Source: Macrococcoides epidermidis (GTDB lineage Bacteria > Bacillota > Bacilli > Staphylococcales > Staphylococcaceae). From it: DNA of 64,000 nucleotides. Shown here piece by piece: positions 53,208-60,956 of this stretch. Where the stretch lies: NCBI RefSeq assembly GCF_042659445.1, contig NZ_JBHSSR010000001.1; one strand, given 5' to 3'. The notes beneath the pieces were generated by a model, which was not told the DNA's origin, ran no database searches, and saw only the letters and a list, made by a program, of their open reading frames with translations. The position numbers and the translations under genes were made by a program. The stretch's first letter is position 1, and every line of letters starts with the position of its first letter.

Positions 53208-53281
53208 AAGACATCTCTCTTTAAGAGGTGTTTTTATTTGGGATAAAAAGTTAAAATGAATTAAAGATGTGCGAAGAAAGG
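53208..53281. repeat. Direct repeat copy B
   Basis: Second copy of the 51798-51873 segment, including the hairpin terminator (53211-53235), TTGGGATAAAAAG and AAAGATGTG. Together the copies bracket the two unknown genes and suggest insertion by duplication of the gapB terminator. Confidence 0.9.
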
Positions 53282-53287
53282 CTGAGG

Positions 53288-54160
53288 ATGATGAGTACAG
53301 TTTGGTCTAGCAAAATTCAAAGAATCGATACGTTATATTTAAGCCGCAAATAAAGAGTTGATGATTGTTTTAAATATGATTATATGAAACACTTTGATTT
53401 ACCACAATCCGATATAAAAGTTCTTGAAATTGGTTGTGGACCTGGCGCACTTAGTGAATCGTTAAAACGTTGGTATCCGAGCGCTGAAATAACAGGTGTG
53501 GACAGAGATGAATTATTTATACAGTTTTCCAAAGATAATATAAATAATGTTAATTTTATTATTGGCGATATAAGAAGTCTGCCGTTTGATGATGAAAGCT
53601 TTGATGTTGTTATTTCAAACATATTATGTGAACATGTTGAAACTTCTGTATTCTTCAATGAACAAAGACGTATCTTAAAGCCTGAAGGTATTTGTATCTG
53701 TTTATCGAATGTAACTAATATTAGAAGATTAGCGAAGTGTATTGATTATAATGTATTTGAGAATAATTTCTGGGTAAAGCTTGAGACAGATAGAAATGAA
53801 TTAGCATCTAATAATTTAGCAAAATATAAATTGAATGAAGCGGAACTGTCAAAGAAGATGGAAGAATATAAATTTCATAATGTAAGTTCTGATTATGTAA
53901 CGCAACAGTTTACACCGGACCATCTTGCAAGTGATCGAACGTGGGCGATGACGATAATTGAATCTGAACTTAAAACAAAGATAGAAATATTGAATCGTGT
54001 CAGAAATGAGAATAAAGACAATCTATTTTTTGAACAAGTAGATAAAATGATACACCGTGTAAATCAGAAGTATGTTGAGCGTAAGCGTTTATATGACTTT
54101 GGTGAAAAACAATGGGATACAAATATTATTACGACGCATATATTAAGAGGGATGAAGTAA
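53288..54160 (+). pseudogene. Class I SAM methyltransferase gene with an in-frame stop
   Basis: A frame starts at ATG 53288/53291 behind GGCTGAGG (STVWSSKIQRIDTLYLSRK), meets TAA at 53351, and goes on in the same frame as RVDDCFKYDY and then MKHFDLPQSDIKVLEIGCGPGALSES from 53384 to 54160. The joined text reads like one methyltransferase; TAA could come from TTA (Leu) by one change. The inner ATG 53384 (258 residues) has no ribosome site. Domain: motif I LEIGCGPG, acidic loop VDRDE, and GDIRSLPFDDESFD. C-terminal third is helical. A sequencing error is the alternative. Confidence 0.75.
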
Positions 54161-54181
54161 TGTCTGCTAATAGAATTTAAT

Positions 54182-54214
54182 ATTCTATAAAATATTTTTA
54201 AAATTTTATAGAAT
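54182..54214. terminator. AT-rich hairpin after the methyltransferase gene
   Basis: Perfect 12-bp inverted repeat ATTCTATAAAAT / ATTTTATAGAAT with a nine-base loop; no T-tail. Confidence 0.5.
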
Positions 54215-54316
54215 TGACTATTTATTCATAAGTTTTTCAGAATTGATGCTTATATTTTTATTAAGCCAGTTTAGTAATCTTAATCTGCTTAATTAAATAT
54301 GAGAGAAGGTAATAAT

Positions 54317-54535
54317 ATGATTGGAAATTTTGGTTCATTATTAATGGTTTTTGCAATGTGTTTATTAGGATTAGCATTTATACTTGCGATAAGTTTCATT
54401 TTTATGCATTTCATTGATCATGATTCATATATTAATAACAAAAAAATATTTACTAAAAAACGTAATATCATACTTGTATATCTAATGTTAGGTTATATTA
54501 TTTTATACGTATTGGGCTTATATTTAGTTAATTAA
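54317..54535 (+). CDS. Small two-helix membrane protein
   Basis: 72 residues from ATG 54317 (behind GAGAAGGTAATAAT): two membrane segments (about 5-32 and 50-70) joined by a short basic loop with KKIFTKKRN. Family not recognised. Lies 16 bases before a response regulator gene and probably belongs to its operon, so it could be an accessory to the sensor kinase. Confidence 0.65.
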   Translation: MIGNFGSLLMVFAMCLLGLAFILAISFIFMHFIDHDSYINNKKIFTKKRNIILVYLMLGYIILYVLGLYLVN

Positions 54536-54551
54536 GATGTGAGGGATTTTT

Positions 54552-55220
54552 ATGGAAGGGTATAATATTCTCATTGTTGAAGACGATAGTATTATTGCTT
54601 CAAGTATAAAACGATTAATAGAATCAAAGGGAGCAAAAGTATATGTTAATGCGACAGGTGAAAATGTAAATGAACAGTTAGAAGATATCCATCTTATTTT
54701 GATGGATATTATGTTACCTTTTGACAATGGAATTGAACTAACAAAGTTAATTAGAAAAAGTGATAATAATATACCTATTATTTTTTTATCTGCAAGGAAT
54801 GATATTGAAAGTAAATTAGATGGGTTAAGAAATGGCGAGGATTATTTAACAAAACCATTTCATCCGTTAGAACTAATTGCAAGAATTGAAAATATATTAA
54901 ATGCTTCATATTCTAAAACGATGGATTACTTCTATGATTTTCAAATTGATATAATAAGTAAGATGGTATTTGATGACCAAGATAATGAAGTAGAATTGTC
55001 AAAAACAGAAAGAAATTTATTTTTTTATTTATATCAGAATAAAAATATCATTCTAGAAAAAGAAAAAATAATTGATTATGTATGGCCAGAAGGCGATACA
55101 TATGAAAACAGTTTAAATGTTTATATAAAAAAGTTAAGAGATAAGTTAAATGATCATGATGGTAAAATCATTCATACAATTTATGGTATAGGTTATAGGT
55201 TGAATGGAAATGAAAAATAA
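54552..55220 (+). CDS. OmpR-family response regulator
   Basis: 222 residues: receiver domain with EDDSIIASS, phosphoacceptor in LILMDIMLPFDNG, and LTKPF; C-terminal winged helix with SKTERNLFFYLYQNKNIILEKEKIIDYVW. The usual GADDY before the lysine is shortened to GEDY, a one-residue deletion. Start behind GAGGGATTTTT. Overlaps the kinase gene by 17 bases. No transporter or other obvious target is adjacent. Confidence 0.88.
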   Translation: MEGYNILIVEDDSIIASSIKRLIESKGAKVYVNATGENVNEQLEDIHLILMDIMLPFDNGIELTKLIRKSDNNIPIIFLSARNDIESKLDGLRNGEDYLTKPFHPLELIARIENILNASYSKTMDYFYDFQIDIISKMVFDDQDNEVELSKTERNLFFYLYQNKNIILEKEKIIDYVWPEGDTYENSLNVYIKKLRDKLNDHDGKIIHTIYGIGYRLNGNEK

Positions 55221-56214
55221 AAAGCTATTGAAAAAGTATTTTTATATTATGGCATTTGGTGTATTTTTGATTCCAGTTACTTTTATATTATTAAATTATT
55301 TATTCTTATTAACTTATACTGGTATTACTTATATATTTAACTTTGATTGGAAATTTCAAAGTTCATTCTTTTACGTTAATTTTTATATTATTTATTTTAT
55401 TTTTTTGTTATTTCTAGTCTGGATTGGTTCTAAATATTTTGAAAAGGTAATATCTAGAATTAATAATATCCACTCTACTGTTGAACGTATTACATATGAT
55501 GAAAGTTTTCCTGATAAGTTAATATATCATTTAGATAGTGAAGATGAAATTAATGCCTTATCAGGTGCAATTAATAAATTGATTGATAGATTGAGATTTA
55601 AGGAGGCATTATTAGAACAGCAAAATAAAACGAAACAGGAACATATAAAACAATTGTCTCATGATATCAACACTCCCCTTACTGCGATAATGTTAGAGCT
55701 TTATGAACTCGCTATTGAATATGAAATTCCTGAAGAAAAAATTAATCAAATATATTCTAAAATAATGTACACTAATCAATTAGTTAAGAAAGTTTCTGAA
55801 ACAGAAGAAATTGATTACGAAGATCAGTATATTTTTATGGTTGATTGTAGTATAGATTCTTCCGTTACAAATTCATTAATGAAGTGGAATTATTTATTAG
55901 AGAAGAATAAAATAAGTATTAAAACGAATTTGGATGAAAATGTAATTTGGAAATCTGAAGCTTTGTTCTTTGAAAGATTATTAGATAATATTTTTTCAAA
56001 TATTATTAGACATTCACATACTGAAAAATTAATTATAAATCTTAACCAAAATAAATTGGAGATTATTGATTTTGGTATAGGGTATGACGTGAATCAAGTT
56101 TCTAATGATACTAAAGGAAATAAAATAATAAGAAATATATGTGAGAAGTTAAATATAGAATTGAACATAATATCCTCAAATAAGGGCACGAGATACTTAT
56201 TAGTATATAAATAA
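55204..56214 (+). CDS. Sensor histidine kinase of the orphan two-component system
   Basis: 336 residues: two membrane segments (about 12-38 and 52-78) with a short outside loop, a HAMP-like linker, HisKA with QLSHDINTPLTAIMLELYELA, and an ATPase domain with LLDNIFSNIIRHS and DFGIGYD. The GLGL (G2) box is replaced by KGNKIIRNI, so the ATP lid is unusual. The small outer loop suggests it senses membrane state or works through a partner protein. Partner of the regulator just upstream. Confidence 0.85.
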   Translation: MEMKNKKLLKKYFYIMAFGVFLIPVTFILLNYLFLLTYTGITYIFNFDWKFQSSFFYVNFYIIYFIFLLFLVWIGSKYFEKVISRINNIHSTVERITYDESFPDKLIYHLDSEDEINALSGAINKLIDRLRFKEALLEQQNKTKQEHIKQLSHDINTPLTAIMLELYELAIEYEIPEEKINQIYSKIMYTNQLVKKVSETEEIDYEDQYIFMVDCSIDSSVTNSLMKWNYLLEKNKISIKTNLDENVIWKSEALFFERLLDNIFSNIIRHSHTEKLIINLNQNKLEIIDFGIGYDVNQVSNDTKGNKIIRNICEKLNIELNIISSNKGTRYLLVYK

Positions 56215-56315
56215 ACTTATATTCAATATTTCAGCTAAATTTATTGGATTTAGATGTTTTTATCATTGAATTAAGTTTGGAAAACTCATTTCTTAAAATG
56301 AAATTTTGTATATGT

Positions 56316-56344
56316 TATACTATTCACTATTATGTTGATAGTGA
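56316..56344 (+). promoter_or_regulatory. ykkCD promoter with adjoining operator-like dyad
   Basis: Extended -10 TGTTATACT (hexamer 56316-56321) is followed by TCACTAT (56324-56330) / ATAGTGA (56338-56344), a perfect 7-bp dyad at the transcript start. It ends next to the ribosome site GTGAGG. Confidence 0.6.
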
Positions 56345-56352
56345 GGTATGTT

Positions 56353-56673
56353 ATGAACTGGATTAAAATTATCGTTGCGGCGATTTTTGAGATGTGCTGG
56401 GTAATTGGTCTAGCCCATGCTGATACTTGGTATGAGTGGATACTTACTGTTATCAGTGTTTCAATCAGTTTCTATTTGTTGCTGAATGCATCAAAATATT
56501 TACCGGTTGGAACAAGCTACGCTGTATTTGTTGGTCTAGGTGCAACGTTAGTAACGATTGCAGATGTAGTATTTTTCAATGAACCAATAAGCGTTGAGAA
56601 AGTTATATTAATAAGTGTATTAATTATCGGTGTCATCGGTCTTAAGATGGCAACACCAGAGGAGGCAAAGTAA
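56353..56673 (+). CDS. ykkC: SMR-family efflux subunit YkkC
   Basis: 106 residues, four membrane helices. NWIKIIVAAIFEMCWVIGLAHAD carries the SMR membrane glutamate and is very like B. subtilis YkkC; LPVGTSYAVFVGLGA is the second signature. ATG 56353 follows GTGAGG; ATG 56332 lies in the dyad. YkkC/YkkD pairs export guanidinium or cationic drugs as a heterodimer (known). Confidence 0.9.
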   Translation: MNWIKIIVAAIFEMCWVIGLAHADTWYEWILTVISVSISFYLLLNASKYLPVGTSYAVFVGLGATLVTIADVVFFNEPISVEKVILISVLIIGVIGLKMATPEEAK

Positions 56674-56987
56674 TGTATTGGTTGATTTTAGTACTTGCCG
56701 GTATCTTTGAAATGCTAGGTGTTGTCGTGATTAATATGTATTCAAACACACATCAAAAGCGTTATGTTTTATTGCTGATATTTACATTTGCATGTAGTCT
56801 TTATTTTCTTTCCGTTGCGTTAATTGCAATTCCGATGAGTACTGCATATGCTATATGGACCGGTATTGGTGCAGTAGGTGGAGCAATTGTGGGGATTTTG
56901 TTTTACGGAGAATCGAAGAATGTATTACGTTTATTTTTTATGGGCTTAATTTTAGCAAGTACCATTGGATTGAAGTTGTTGCCTTAA
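56673..56987 (+). CDS. ykkD: SMR-family efflux subunit YkkD
   Basis: 104 residues, four membrane helices: MYWLILVLAGIFEMLGVVVINMYS with the key Glu, and IPMSTAYAIWTGIGAVGGAIVGILFYGE, closely matching B. subtilis YkkD. Its ATG overlaps the ykkC stop by one base. Partner of YkkC. Confidence 0.9.
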   Translation: MYWLILVLAGIFEMLGVVVINMYSNTHQKRYVLLLIFTFACSLYFLSVALIAIPMSTAYAIWTGIGAVGGAIVGILFYGESKNVLRLFFMGLILASTIGLKLLP

Positions 56988-56991
56988 AAGT

Positions 56992-57027
56992 AAAGTGTCA
57001 CATACCGTATTTGGTGTGTGACACTTT
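56992..57027. terminator. Bidirectional terminator between ykkD and the SGNH hydrolase gene
   Basis: AAAGTGTCACA / TGTGACACTTT stem with partly paired loop and T-run. Confidence 0.9.
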
Positions 57028-57029
57028 TT

Positions 57030-57740
57030 TCATCTTTGCTTTAATTGTATCGGATAAATATCGGTAAACGTTGCTTCAATGACTTTTGCCATAATGTCGT
57101 AGCCGAATACATGCGGATGTAGTCCGTCATCTGTAAGTTCATTTCGTAAATAGTCGATGCCATCTTTCGTTTCAGTCATCTGTGTATAGTAATCGATAAA
57201 TAATGCATCATGTTCTGTACATAGTTGTTTAATTTCGTGATTAATTATCTGAACAAGTTTTGAGCGCGTTATAAATCCTTCTAACTTAGGTCGGTTCGTT
57301 GATGTGAGTGTAGTAACTGCAATATTTATGTTATTTTCATTTGCCATCATAATCATTGCTTCAATATCTTCAAGGATTCGTGACTTAATTTGTTGCTGGT
57401 TGTTATCGCTTTGATCAACGTCGAGTGCTTTCGTATTATTAATGCCAATCGATAAGACAATCCAATCGGGTTTCAACTGGATACTATCTGCTGTAAATCG
57501 GTCGCGTACCCATTGCGTACGATCGTTTCCAATGCCACGGTTAATCATTCGCTTGCCATTGTTTAATTGCAGGTAACTTTCTATATCCCAGTAATCAGTA
57601 ATTGAATCACCGATAAAGACGATTCCTACAGGGTCGTTATGATAAAGTATCACTTCATTTCTATGATTAAAGCTTTCTCTTAGTTTGTTTACAGGGTGTC
57701 CTTCTTCTAACTTTGGTAAATGGATATAATTCGGTCTCAT
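57030..57740 (-). CDS. SGNH/GDSL hydrolase
   Basis: 236 residues, no signal peptide. All four blocks are visible: GDSITDYW (nucleophile Ser), NRGIGND (Gly), SIGINN (Asn) and DGLHPHVFGY (Asp, His). Likely a lipase/esterase or deacetylase of small esters. Start behind AGAAGGAGAAAACTG. It is the last gene of the accessory block before the conserved nrdR-dnaB-dnaI group. Confidence 0.88.
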   Translation of the reverse strand: MRPNYIHLPKLEEGHPVNKLRESFNHRNEVILYHNDPVGIVFIGDSITDYWDIESYLQLNNGKRMINRGIGNDRTQWVRDRFTADSIQLKPDWIVLSIGINNTKALDVDQSDNNQQQIKSRILEDIEAMIMMANENNINIAVTTLTSTNRPKLEGFITRSKLVQIINHEIKQLCTEHDALFIDYYTQMTETKDGIDYLRNELTDDGLHPHVFGYDIMAKVIEATFTDIYPIQLKQR

Positions 57741-57889
57741 CAGTTTTCTCCTTCTGGAAAGTTATTAATTTATTAATTTTAACTTATTCATATAGTTTAT
57801 TATATACCCAGAACAGTGTAATCTTATGGATTTTTAATTGTTTCGTATTCATGTATAATTAAATAATAATAAAAAAAGGGGTGATTGTC

Positions 57890-58354
57890 TTGAAATGTCC
57901 AAAATGTGGTTTTAATCAATCGAAGGTGATTGATTCACGACATGCAGACGATTTGACTGCAATCAGAAGACGTAGAGAATGTGAAGAATGCGGTACACGT
58001 TTTACTACTTTCGAAAGAATTGAATTACAGCCATTAATCGTCGTAAAAAAAGACGGCACAAGACAAGCATTCAACCGTGATAAAGTGTTACATGGTTTAG
58101 TCCGTGCATGTGAGAAGCGACCTGTTGCTTTTGAATCACTTGAAAAAATTACGACAGATGTTGAGACTGCTTTACGTGAAAAAGGTAAGACGGAAGTGTC
58201 TTCGGTTGATATCGGTGAATTGGTGATGGAGCATCTAATGACTTTAGATCAGGTTTCCTATGTAAGGTTTGCGTCTGTCTATAAAGAATTTAAAGATGTC
58301 GATCAGTTATTACGTACAATGAGCGGTCTATTGAACGATAAAGATAAGAAGTAG
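57890..58354 (+). CDS. nrdR: Transcriptional repressor NrdR
   Basis: 154 residues: zinc ribbon CPKCGFNQSKVIDSR...CEECGTRFTTFER, then an ATP-cone domain (VVKKDGTRQAFNRDKVLHGLVRAC). Represses ribonucleotide reductase genes when dATP is high. TTG 57890 gives the invariant MKCPKC start behind GGGGTGA; GTG 57881 overlaps that site. dnaB follows after eight bases. Confidence 0.96.
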   Translation: MKCPKCGFNQSKVIDSRHADDLTAIRRRRECEECGTRFTTFERIELQPLIVVKKDGTRQAFNRDKVLHGLVRACEKRPVAFESLEKITTDVETALREKGKTEVSSVDIGELVMEHLMTLDQVSYVRFASVYKEFKDVDQLLRTMSGLLNDKDKK

Positions 58355-58362
58355 GTGTCAGC

Positions 58363-59718
58363 ATGCAACATTATTTTACGGAATTAAATGGTACGGATCA
58401 GTTTGCCGTCACGACAAACTATATAAGTACGCATCTGACTGAAGATGTTCTTAAGACACTTTATACGCCTTTAATTGGTATTGAATGTGTCGGTGTCTAT
58501 CAGTTCTTAAGTCAGTTTTTAAATGACTATAACCAGGTTAGTAACGATTACACTCATTATATTTTCTTAAGTGAACTGAAGATGAATTTGAGTCATTTCG
58601 AAGTGATTCGTAAACGGCTTGAAGCAATTGGTTTACTTAAGACGTATATGAGAATAGATGATAGCAATCAGAAGTTTATCTATAAATTAATCAGTCCTGT
58701 AATGCCTGCACAATTTTTTAATGATCCTATGCTTTCTGTGTTCTTATATCAGCAGGTGGGTAAGCATCGATATCAAGTGTTAAAGAGTAGATATTTTACA
58801 AATAATATAGATTATGATGGTTATCGTGATATTTCAAGTAAATATATGGACGTATTTGGTACGCCGAAATCTCCTGAACCCGTTGTATTCGAATATAATA
58901 GTGAGATTATTAAACAAAGTGACCCGTATGGTATTCCTATTCATCATCAGACATTTGATTTTGATATGCTTGAAACATTGCTGGCACAGAATCTGATCAC
59001 AAGTGAACAATTACCTAAGAAGACGCGTGATTTAATTTCTCAGCTTGCTGCATTATATGATATTGCACCTACAGAAATGCGTCAGATTATCTTGAAGTCA
59101 CTTACAAGCAATCAAACGATTTCTCATGAAGCGTTACGCAAAAATGCACGTGATTTCTATAAGATAGAACACGACGGTGCACTACCAACTTTGCAGTTTC
59201 AGGAACAGTCAGATAATATAAAGCCTGAAGATAAGGAAGCGAGTACTCTACTGAACTGGTTTGAAATGCTGGATACAACGAGTCCAATCGATATGCTTAC
59301 TTCATTCAGTAAATCAGAACCGACCTTAAAGCAGAAACGCATGATTGAATCTATTTTAGAACGTGAACAACTGCCATATGGCGTGTTTAATATTCTTATT
59401 CAATATGTATTGTTTACAAAGGATATGAAACTCCCGCAGGCGTATATTGAAGAGATAGCCTCAAACTGGAAGAAACAAAATTTAAAAACAAGTCAGGAAG
59501 CTTATCATTTTGTAAAATCGATGGATAAGAAACGTACTGAACGGAAAGATAAATCAAGTAGACCGAAACAATATTTACCGCCTTCTAAAGAGATGACACC
59601 TAAATGGTTAACAGAAGAACCGATAGCAAGCAATAAAGTTGATGAAAATGTCGATCTGGAAGCGGAACGTCGTAAGTTACAGCAAGAACTCAATCAATTA
59701 TGGGAGGAGGATAAATGA
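58363..59718 (+). CDS. dnaB: Replication initiation and membrane attachment protein DnaB
   Basis: 451 residues, Firmicute DnaB (not the helicase), which with DnaD and DnaI loads the replicative helicase. The N-terminal winged-helix part (about 10-120) includes ETYISTHLTEDVLKTLYTPLIG-like sequence; a DnaB/DnaD C-terminal domain lies at about 300-400. The tail is charged (RRKLQQELNQLWEEDK). Start after AGGTGTCAGC. Its stop overlaps dnaI. Confidence 0.94.
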   Translation: MQHYFTELNGTDQFAVTTNYISTHLTEDVLKTLYTPLIGIECVGVYQFLSQFLNDYNQVSNDYTHYIFLSELKMNLSHFEVIRKRLEAIGLLKTYMRIDDSNQKFIYKLISPVMPAQFFNDPMLSVFLYQQVGKHRYQVLKSRYFTNNIDYDGYRDISSKYMDVFGTPKSPEPVVFEYNSEIIKQSDPYGIPIHHQTFDFDMLETLLAQNLITSEQLPKKTRDLISQLAALYDIAPTEMRQIILKSLTSNQTISHEALRKNARDFYKIEHDGALPTLQFQEQSDNIKPEDKEASTLLNWFEMLDTTSPIDMLTSFSKSEPTLKQKRMIESILEREQLPYGVFNILIQYVLFTKDMKLPQAYIEEIASNWKKQNLKTSQEAYHFVKSMDKKRTERKDKSSRPKQYLPPSKEMTPKWLTEEPIASNKVDENVDLEAERRKLQQELNQLWEEDK

Positions 59719-60638
59719 TGAAACCGATGGGCTCAATATTAAACGCTAACAGTGAAATTTTTAAGCGTATTGAAAAGATAAAAAAAGAAACGATAAAACA
59801 TCCTGAAATAAGTGCGTTTATTGCTGCTAACCATGTTACCGAGCAGATGATAGATAATGATTTATCTGTCCTCCAGGAATATAAAGATTCTTCAATTATG
59901 TGCCAGGATTGTGCATCTTATGGCCAGTGTAAGAACTTTGTCCCTGGTCACACGCCTGAACTATATATTGAAAATAATCACATTAAGATCAGACATTTAC
60001 CATGCCCTTCTAAGCTTGCTTATGATGAAGAACAAAAGATGAAGCAGTTTATAACGGCAATTCATATGCCAAAAGATGTCCTGAATGCAAAGCTTGCAGA
60101 TATTTACCTCGATGATAAAACGAGAATAGATATTGTGAGACGTGCAGGGATGGTATGCAGAGATATCGCAAAGGGTGTCGATACGAAAGGTATTTATATT
60201 CATGGACCATTCGGTACCGGAAAATCATTTATTTTAGGTGCAATCGCAAATGAATTGAAAGAGCGACATATTTATACGACGTTAATGTACTTTCCGGAAT
60301 TTATCCGGGAATTAAAATCAGGGTTTAATGATGGTACATATACAGAGCGATTAAATCGAGTAAAGAATACGCCTGTTCTAATGCTCGATGATATCGGTGC
60401 AGAAGACTTAACACCATGGGTACGTGATGAAGTGTTAGGGCCGATATTAAATTATCGTATGATGAATAATATGCCGACATTTTTTAGCTCAAACTTTGAT
60501 TTTAAAGAACTAAGTCATCATTTATCAATAACGAAACAAGGTGCAGAACAGACGAAGGCGCGACGTATTATGGAGCGTATCGAAACATTAAGTGATGAAT
60601 ATATGTTATCAGGGAAAAATTATCGCCGTGAAAAATAA
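59718..60638 (+). CDS. dnaI: Helicase loader DnaI
   Basis: 306 residues. N-terminal zinc-binding domain (MCQDCASYGQCKNFVPGH) that holds the helicase, then an AAA+ ATPase with Walker A GPFGTGKSF and Walker B VLMLDDIGAED. ATG 59718 is seven bases after GGAGG; ATG 59715 overlaps the dnaB stop as ATGA and is equally possible. Coupled to dnaB. Confidence 0.95.
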   Translation: MKPMGSILNANSEIFKRIEKIKKETIKHPEISAFIAANHVTEQMIDNDLSVLQEYKDSSIMCQDCASYGQCKNFVPGHTPELYIENNHIKIRHLPCPSKLAYDEEQKMKQFITAIHMPKDVLNAKLADIYLDDKTRIDIVRRAGMVCRDIAKGVDTKGIYIHGPFGTGKSFILGAIANELKERHIYTTLMYFPEFIRELKSGFNDGTYTERLNRVKNTPVLMLDDIGAEDLTPWVRDEVLGPILNYRMMNNMPTFFSSNFDFKELSHHLSITKQGAEQTKARRIMERIETLSDEYMLSGKNYRREK

Positions 60639-60640
60639 GT

Positions 60641-60668
60641 TTGAAAATTACGATAATAAGTGTATAAT
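60641..60668 (+). promoter_or_regulatory. thrS promoter
   Basis: TTGAAA (60641-60646), 16-base spacer, TATAAT (60663-60668), directly after dnaI. Confidence 0.75.
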
Positions 60669-60712
60669 ATGTATTAACAAACAACAAAACTAAATTCGTA
60701 TATATATAAATT

Positions 60713-60920
60713 GTAAGGATAAGATAGTCTATCATTAATTTTTAGAGAGCTGATGGTGCTGAGAATCAGTAATTAAGTTAGATTGTTACTCCCTTATTGG
60801 TATGACAACTAATCATTGTCCGGCTCAAGACCGTTATCTTATGCAGAGTTGCTGAGTGATCAGTAATTAGGGTGGTACCGCGAATTGACTTCGTCCCTTT
60901 TTGGGATGGGGTCTTTTTTG
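60713..60920 (+). promoter_or_regulatory. T-box leader of thrS
   Basis: T-box sequence AGGGTGGTACCGCG at 60869-60882, then terminator GACTTCGTCCC / GGGATGGGGTC with T-run (60888-60916). Stem I closes by TAAGATA / TATCTTA. The likely specifier codon is ACC (Thr) in CAAGACCGTTATC. Uncharged tRNA-Thr would favour read-through into thrS. Confidence 0.93.
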
Positions 60921-60956
60921 TTGTTTAAAATAAAATAAAAAAGTGAGGCGTTATGA

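Noticed and set aside
56215..56352. Guanidine (ykkC) riboswitch before the SMR pair
   Set aside because: None of the conserved ACGR-type blocks is present and the predicted leader is too short.
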